Source of the DNA: Hominenteromicrobium mulieris | Lineage (GTDB): Bacteria > Bacillota > Clostridia > Oscillospirales > Acutalibacteraceae | DNA: 64,000 nucleotides | Direction of reading: 5' to 3' | NCBI GenBank assembly: GCA_021029595.1 | Contig: JAJJOY010000010.1 | Span: forward strand, 1-64,000 | Part shown: piece by piece, positions 60,474 through 64,000 of the stretch | How positions within the stretch are numbered: position 1 is the stretch's first letter | How the letters are laid out: each line of letters begins with the position of its first letter | The notes under the pieces: model-generated | What the model saw: only the letters and a program-made list of their open reading frames with translations | Database searches by the model: none | What the model was told of the DNA's origin: nothing | Position numbers and translations under genes: made by a program

Positions 60474-61340
60474 ATGGCAGAAGTAATCGGTGTTCGTTTT
60501 AAGAACATGGGCAAGGTGTATTACTTTGACCCGAACAGCGAGAAGCTCTCCGCCGACGACCACGTCGTTGTAGAAACGGCGCGCGGCGTAGAGTGCGGCG
60601 AAGTGGCGATGGCCAACCGCGATGTTGCGGATGATTCCATTGTGCAGCCGCTCAAAAAAGTGATTCGCAAGGCGACAAAAGACGACCTGCGCCGCGTGGC
60701 GGAAAATGAACTGAAAGCAAAAAATGCGTTCACGCAGTGCGAAAAGAAAATTGCGGAGCGCGGACTCGAAATGAAGCTTGTCGACGTGGAGTACACGTTT
60801 GACAACAGTAAAATCCTCTTTTACTTCACGGCGGACGGCCGTGTGGACTTCCGCGAGCTGGTAAAAGACCTTGCGGGCATGTTCCGCACGCGCATTGAGC
60901 TGCGTCAGATCGGCGTGCGCGACGAAGCGAAGATGATCGGCGGCCTCGGCATCTGCGGCAGACCGTTCTGCTGCGGCTCGTTCCTCGGCGGCTTTCAGCC
61001 GGTCTCCATCAAAATGGCGAAGGAGCAGGGGCTTTCTCTGAACCCTGTGAAAATCTCCGGCACGTGCGGCAGACTGATGTGCTGCCTGAAATATGAGCAG
61101 GAGGCATACCTTGACCTGCTGCGTACCACGCCGAAGGTGAACGCTGTGGTTTCCACGCCGGACGGCAAGGGCGTTGTTATCGACCAGAACCTGCTTACCG
61201 GAAAACTGACCGTGCGGCTCGATAAGAGCCCGGACGCCGCGCCGAGCGTCTACAAAGTGAAGGACGTACGCGTGCTGAAAGACGGGCAGATCAAGCTGAA
61301 TAAGAAGGAAATTGAGGAATTTAAGAAGCTGGAGAACTAA
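60474..61340 (+). CDS. yaaT: PSP1 domain protein YaaT (RicT)
   Basis: 288 residues from the ATG at 60474 (MAEVIGVRFKNMGKVYYFDP); a GTG at 60462 would add four. Between the AAAGGA site (60441-60446) and the start lies a small AGCCC/GGGCT hairpin that may shorten the effective distance. The protein has the PSP1 fold and the cysteine motif GICGRPFCCGSF...TCGRLMCCLKYE (about 160-205), which holds an Fe-S cluster in RicT. YaaT acts with YlbF and YmcA to direct RNase Y processing, affecting sporulation and biofilm genes. Confidence 0.93.
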   Translation: MAEVIGVRFKNMGKVYYFDPNSEKLSADDHVVVETARGVECGEVAMANRDVADDSIVQPLKKVIRKATKDDLRRVAENELKAKNAFTQCEKKIAERGLEMKLVDVEYTFDNSKILFYFTADGRVDFRELVKDLAGMFRTRIELRQIGVRDEAKMIGGLGICGRPFCCGSFLGGFQPVSIKMAKEQGLSLNPVKISGTCGRLMCCLKYEQEAYLDLLRTTPKVNAVVSTPDGKGVVIDQNLLTGKLTVRLDKSPDAAPSVYKVKDVRVLKDGQIKLNKKEIEEFKKLEN

Positions 61341-61396
61341 AAGTACCTGTATTTTGGCGGGCTTTTGTTACGTATCTGTAAAAAAGCAATTTTCGC

Positions 61397-61424
61397 TTGC
61401 ATTTTCATGGATTTGTGTTAGAAT
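61397..61424 (+). promoter_or_regulatory. Promoter of the ferredoxin gene
   Basis: -35 TTGCAT (61397-61402), 16-nt spacer, -10 TAGAAT (61419-61424). Confidence 0.65.
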
Positions 61425-61455
61425 GTAGGTATCAAATACATGGAGGTGTCCTAAA

Positions 61456-61626
61456 ATGGCATATAAAATTACAGACGCTTGCATCGCTTGCGGCGCTTGC
61501 GCAGACGCATGTCCTGTTTCCGCAATCTCCGAGGGTGACGGCAAGTACGAGATCGACGCTGATACCTGCATCGAGTGCGGCGCTTGCGCTGACACTTGCC
61601 CGGTTTCCGCTCCGGAGCAGGCATAA
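61456..61626 (+). CDS. 2[4Fe-4S] ferredoxin, clostridial type
   Basis: 56 residues, beginning MAYKITDACIACGAC. TGGAGGTG lies upstream (61440-61447). Two clusters are bound by CIACGACADACPVSAI (near 9-24) and CIECGACADTCPVSA (near 38-52), each with the C-x2-C-x2-C-x3-C-P pattern. It is the small soluble electron carrier of anaerobic metabolism, serving pyruvate:ferredoxin oxidoreductase and hydrogenase. It has its own promoter and terminator and is inserted into the otherwise conserved yaaT-trmN6 neighbourhood. Confidence 0.96.
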   Translation: MAYKITDACIACGACADACPVSAISEGDGKYEIDADTCIECGACADTCPVSAPEQA

Positions 61627-61648
61627 TCGCTGACATTGCGTAAAAGAG

Positions 61649-61680
61649 AGGGCTGCCCAAGCGGCAGTCCTTTTTCTTTT
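61649..61680 (+). terminator. Terminator of the ferredoxin gene
   Basis: AGGGCTGCC (61649-61657) pairs with GGCAGTCCT (61663-61671), then TTTTCTTTT. Confidence 0.85.
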
Positions 61681-61683
61681 GCT

Positions 61684-61924
61684 GTTAAAAGTCTTTAGTC
61701 AAGTTTTCTTCGAGAAAACTTGCGGATATTAAAGGGCGGCGGTGCCGCCCTTTGGGAGACCCCCTAATTGGGTCTCCCACGAGGAAACAGTCCACCGGAC
61801 TGTTTCCTCTCCCGTCCTGATTCTTGGCAGGCAAAAAGATTTCGTCGTCTGCGGACGACGATTTGGGGCGCTGCCCCAAGACCCCGCGACCTTTTTGAAA
61901 AAAGGTCGATCAAAAACTTTTGAC
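61684..61924 (+). repeat. Modular multi-hairpin intergenic repeat, copy E (both ends present)
   Basis: Starts GTTAAAAGTCTTTAGTCAAG with hairpin AAGTTTTCTTCGAGAAAACTT (61700-61720), then GGGCGGC/GCCGCCC (61734-61750), GGGAGACCCCCTAATTGGGTCTCCC (61754-61778), GAAACAGTCCACCGGACTGTTTC (61783-61805), TCGTCGTCTGCGGACGACGA (61842-61861), TTGGGGCGCTGCCCCAA (61863-61879), and a terminal GACCTTTTTGAAAAAAGGTC (61888-61907) ending CAAAAACTTTTGAC. The two ends are inverted copies of each other, giving a MITE-like shape. Confidence 0.82.
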
Positions 61925-61966
61925 CATGTTTATCGGAAGCTAAATTCAACCAAAAGGAGAAAACCT

Positions 61967-62725
61967 GTGGAAAATCTGCACTGGGAGCCGCTTGCGCCTG
62001 CCTGCCGTGTACTCGTCAGCCGCGAGCACACGTTTAATACGGACACCATTTTGCTGGCGCATTTTGCCGCGCCGAAACACAAAGAGCGCTGCATTGACCT
62101 CGGCACGGGCTGCGGCACCATTTCGCTTCTGTGGAAGGCAAATTACGCCCCGCGGCACATCACGGCGGTGGAACTCGGCGAGCAGGCGTTTTCGCAGGCC
62201 TTGCGCTCCGTTTCGGAAAACGGGTATGAAGAAAATATCGAGGTCATTCGGGGGGATATACGGGAGATCAAAAAAATCATTCCGCACCCAACGTTAGATC
62301 TTGCGGCGTGTAACCCGCCGTATAAGGCCGTGGGCGCGGGGCTGCGCAACCCGGACGAACGCATGGAAAACGCGCGGCACGAGTGCACCTGCACGCTTGA
62401 AGATGTCGCGAAAGCGGGCAGAGACGTGCTGCGCTTCGGCGGCCGGTTTTGCCTATGTCAGCGCCCGGAGCGCCTTGCGGACGCAATGCATGTTTTTAGA
62501 AGCTACGGCTTAGAGCCGAAAAGGCTGCGGCTCGTACAGCAAAGGATAAACACCGCGCCGTCTCTGTTTTTACTGGAAGTGCGGCGCGGCGGCAAACCGG
62601 GGCTTTCCGTACTGCCGACACTTATTATAGAAGACGAAAACGGCGGGTTTTCCGCCGAAATGCTGGAAATTTACGGGAATTACAAATTCGGTCACGAGGG
62701 AGGACGCGCAGATGGAAGAAAATAA
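61967..62725 (+). CDS. trmN6: tRNA1(Val) (adenine(37)-N6)-methyltransferase-like protein
   Basis: 252 residues from the GTG at 61967, seven bases after AAAGGAG; open frame further upstream belongs to the repeat. Class I SAM-dependent fold: DLGTGCGTISLLW (SAM-binding, near 45), AVELGEQAF (acidic end of strand 2) and the catalytic NPPY of N6-adenine methyltransferases in LAACNPPYKAVGAG (near 115). It corresponds to Bacillus YabB, at the same place before rsmI. Its 3' end overlaps rsmI by 14 bases. Confidence 0.88.
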   Translation: MENLHWEPLAPACRVLVSREHTFNTDTILLAHFAAPKHKERCIDLGTGCGTISLLWKANYAPRHITAVELGEQAFSQALRSVSENGYEENIEVIRGDIREIKKIIPHPTLDLAACNPPYKAVGAGLRNPDERMENARHECTCTLEDVAKAGRDVLRFGGRFCLCQRPERLADAMHVFRSYGLEPKRLRLVQQRINTAPSLFLLEVRRGGKPGLSVLPTLIIEDENGGFSAEMLEIYGNYKFGHEGGRADGRK

Positions 62726-63554
62726 ACTGCTTCGCGGTGCATTGTATGTGGTGGGCACGCCCATCGGAAATTTGTCGGATTTTTCGCCCCGCGCGGCGGA
62801 GACCTTGGCGGCGGTGGATTTCATCGCAGCGGAGGACACGCGCGTCACGATGAAGCTTTTAAACCACTTCGGCATTAAAAAGCCGCTTGTAAGCTATTAT
62901 GAGCACAACAAGGCCGAAAAGGGCGGGCGCATTGTAGACCGCATTTTGGCGGGCGAAACGTGCGCCATCGTCTCCGACGCCGGCATGCCGGCCATCTCCG
63001 ACCCGGGCGAAGATCTTGTGGCGCTATGCGCCGAGCACGACGTGCCGGTGCTTGTTGTGCCGGGCCCGAGCGCCGTCATTTCCGCGCTGGCGGTATCGGG
63101 ACTGCCGACGGGCAGATTTACGTTTGAGGGCTTTTTGAGCGTCAATAAAAAGAGTCGTAAGGACCACTTGGAGTCCGTCAAAAACGAAGTGCGCACCATG
63201 GTGTTCTACGAAGCGCCGCATAAGCTGCCGTATACGTTAAGAGATATGGCGGAGGTATTCGGCGACAGACGCATCGCGCTTGTAAGGGAAATTACGAAAA
63301 TCCACGAGGAGTGCGTGCGCACGACATTATATAAAGCTGCCGAATACTACGAGCAGAACGCCCCAAAGGGCGAATTTGTGCTCGTCATTGAGGGTGCGAA
63401 GGCGGAAGAACAGAAAGAAATGACGTTAGAGGACGCCGTAGAAGCCGCAAAAAAAGCGATGGAAAACGGCAGCTCCGCCAGCGACGCCGCTAAGGAGGCC
63501 GCAAAGCTCTCCGGATTTAAGAAAGGCGAAATCTATAAAGCGCTGATGAACTGA
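62712..63554 (+). CDS. rsmI: 16S rRNA (cytidine(1402)-2'-O)-methyltransferase
   Basis: 280 residues. Tetrapyrrole-methylase fold: GALYVVGTPIGNLSDFSPRAAETLAAVDFIAAEDTRVT at the front, SDAGMPAISDPGEDLV (near 90), VVPGPSAVISALAVSGLPTGRFTFEGFL (near 116) and FYEAPHKLPYTLRDM (near 165). A C-terminal helical extension with KAMENGSSASDAAKEAAKLSGFKKGEIYKAL is the usual tail. It adds the 2'-O-methyl of m4Cm1402 in the ribosomal P site. Confidence 0.95.
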   Translation: MEENKLLRGALYVVGTPIGNLSDFSPRAAETLAAVDFIAAEDTRVTMKLLNHFGIKKPLVSYYEHNKAEKGGRIVDRILAGETCAIVSDAGMPAISDPGEDLVALCAEHDVPVLVVPGPSAVISALAVSGLPTGRFTFEGFLSVNKKSRKDHLESVKNEVRTMVFYEAPHKLPYTLRDMAEVFGDRRIALVREITKIHEECVRTTLYKAAEYYEQNAPKGEFVLVIEGAKAEEQKEMTLEDAVEAAKKAMENGSSASDAAKEAAKLSGFKKGEIYKALMN

Positions 63555-63574
63555 CGGGCCCGCGGCAACGGCGG

Positions 63575-63769
63575 TTTAAAGTCTTTAGTCAAGTTTTCTT
63601 CAGAAAACTTGCGGGTGCGTAGGGCAGAGCCCTACGTCGCTTTCCGCAGAAAGCGAAATCTTTTTGCCTAACAAAAAACTAGGAAAGTAGGATTGAATGT
63701 CCGGGGGACGTTCAATCCGTAGGAAACCCAGTTGCATGGGTTTCCTAAAAGGCGGTCACAAACCGCCTT
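63575..63769 (-). repeat. Modular multi-hairpin intergenic repeat, copy F (reverse orientation)
   Basis: Read on the plus strand it starts TTTAAAGTCTTTAGTCAAG with hairpin AAGTTTTCTTCAGAAAACTT (63591-63610), then GTAGGGCAGAGCCCTAC (63619-63635), TCGCTTTCCGCAGAAAGCGA (63637-63656), TTTTTGCC, a GATTGAA/TTCAATC hairpin (63691-63718), AGGAAACCCAGTTGCATGGGTTTCCT (63721-63746) and AAGGCGGTCACAAACCGCCTT (63749-63769). It is the mirror of copies C and D, lying between convergent genes. Confidence 0.8.
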
Positions 63770-63794
63770 TCAAAAACCGAACAAGCCAAAAGAA

Positions 63795-63834
63795 AAGCAC
63801 GCAGACTCGAAAGTTCTGCGTGCTTGAGTTTTTT
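63795..63834. terminator. Bidirectional terminator
   Basis: An 11-bp stem AAGCACGCAGA/TCTGCGTGCTT (63795-63825) is followed by GAGTTTTTT. On the minus strand it ends the partial gene at 63850. Confidence 0.85.
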
Positions 63835-63849
63835 ATATAAAGGGAACGA

Positions 63850-64000
63850 TCAGGATTTAGAAGCGGGTGCGGGATCGGCATCTGCGGCTTTCGGCGTGTC
63901 GTCTCCCTTGTGCCTCCAGTTCAGCCATGCACAGAACGTGTAGAGAACGGGGAGAACAAGGTCGAGAACATAGGTGCAGATTTCCGGTATATTCGGCGCA
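63850..64000 (-). CDS. C-terminal part of a probable membrane protein (partial)
   Basis: The last 49 codons, ending at 63850; the 5' part lies beyond the right edge. The sequence includes a membrane helix (ICTYVLDLVLPVLYTFCAWLNW), then a basic HKGDD turn and a soluble tail ending ADADPAPASKS. The frame is open with a terminator downstream, so a real gene is likely. Family not recognised. Confidence 0.6.
   Translation of the reverse strand, partial: APNIPEICTYVLDLVLPVLYTFCAWLNWRHKGDDTPKAADADPAPASKS

Noticed and set aside
1-64000. CRISPR arrays, insertion sequences, prophage and restriction or defence genes
   Set aside because: No spaced direct repeats, transposases, integrases, phage structural genes or defence-system proteins were recognised anywhere in the window.

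Overview
This window looks like chromosomal DNA of a spore-forming Firmicute, probably a gut-type clostridium of the Oscillospiraceae kind. The reasons are a SpoVT regulator, strong AGGAGG-type ribosome binding sites, a FabT/FabK-type fatty-acid cluster, the DarA-HolB-YaaT-TrmN6-RsmI neighbourhood, and YesMN and LplABC-type sugar systems. The genus assignment is inference. The window opens in the 3' end of a 23S rRNA gene and closes inside a membrane-protein gene.

Layout. 1-4.9 kb: 23S end, two small coupled genes, an acetyltransferase remnant, an SsuABC/TauABC-type importer on the minus strand, and a Gly-Arg-His tRNA operon. 5.0-26.3 kb: a carbohydrate-utilisation island of 15 genes. It holds an AraC regulator, three Gfo/Idh/MocA dehydrogenases, an LplB/YtcP/LplA-type importer, a ThuA protein, a YesM/YesN two-component system with a divergent membrane-anchored binding-protein homologue, an aldo/keto reductase, a class II aldolase, a PfkB kinase, a FucI-like isomerase, an AllA-like protein and a GH13 amylase. 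By eye its codon use is less GC-rich than the flanks, and it carries none of the intergenic repeats found on both sides of it.

26.6-39.5 kb: an EF-G paralogue with degenerate GTPase motifs, SpoVT, a DUF1015 protein, an unusual fusion of an XRE DNA-binding domain to a GH51-like arabinofuranosidase, an MFS carrier, a CPBP protease, a class C beta-lactamase-like hydrolase, tRNA-Gln, a decayed radical-SAM remnant and an M23 peptidase. 39.7-49.7 kb: a complete type II fatty-acid operon fabT-fabH-fabK-fabD-fabG-fabF-accB-fabZ-accC-accD-accA, with the acpP gene expected between fabH and fabK missing. 49.9-53.9 kb: a heterodimeric BmrCD-like ABC exporter whose long leader contains an intrinsic terminator. 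54-63.6 kb: haemolysin-III protein, lipase, polysaccharide deacetylase, amidase, alanine symporter, then the DarA-HolB-YaaT-ferredoxin-TrmN6-RsmI group.

How the genes may work together: the island can import an oligosaccharide, hydrolyse it in the cytosol (GH13), remodel sugars by oxidoreduction (Gfo/Idh, ThuA) and run an isomerase-kinase-aldolase route to triose units, with AraC and YesMN control. The HTH-GH51 fusion lies about 5 kb outside the island. Its promoter region shares a 20-bp palindromic motif with the island transporter promoter region, and another 25-nt stretch with the island's right end, so it may be a detached part of the same system. Six copies of a modular multi-hairpin repeat sit in intergenic spaces across the core part of the window.
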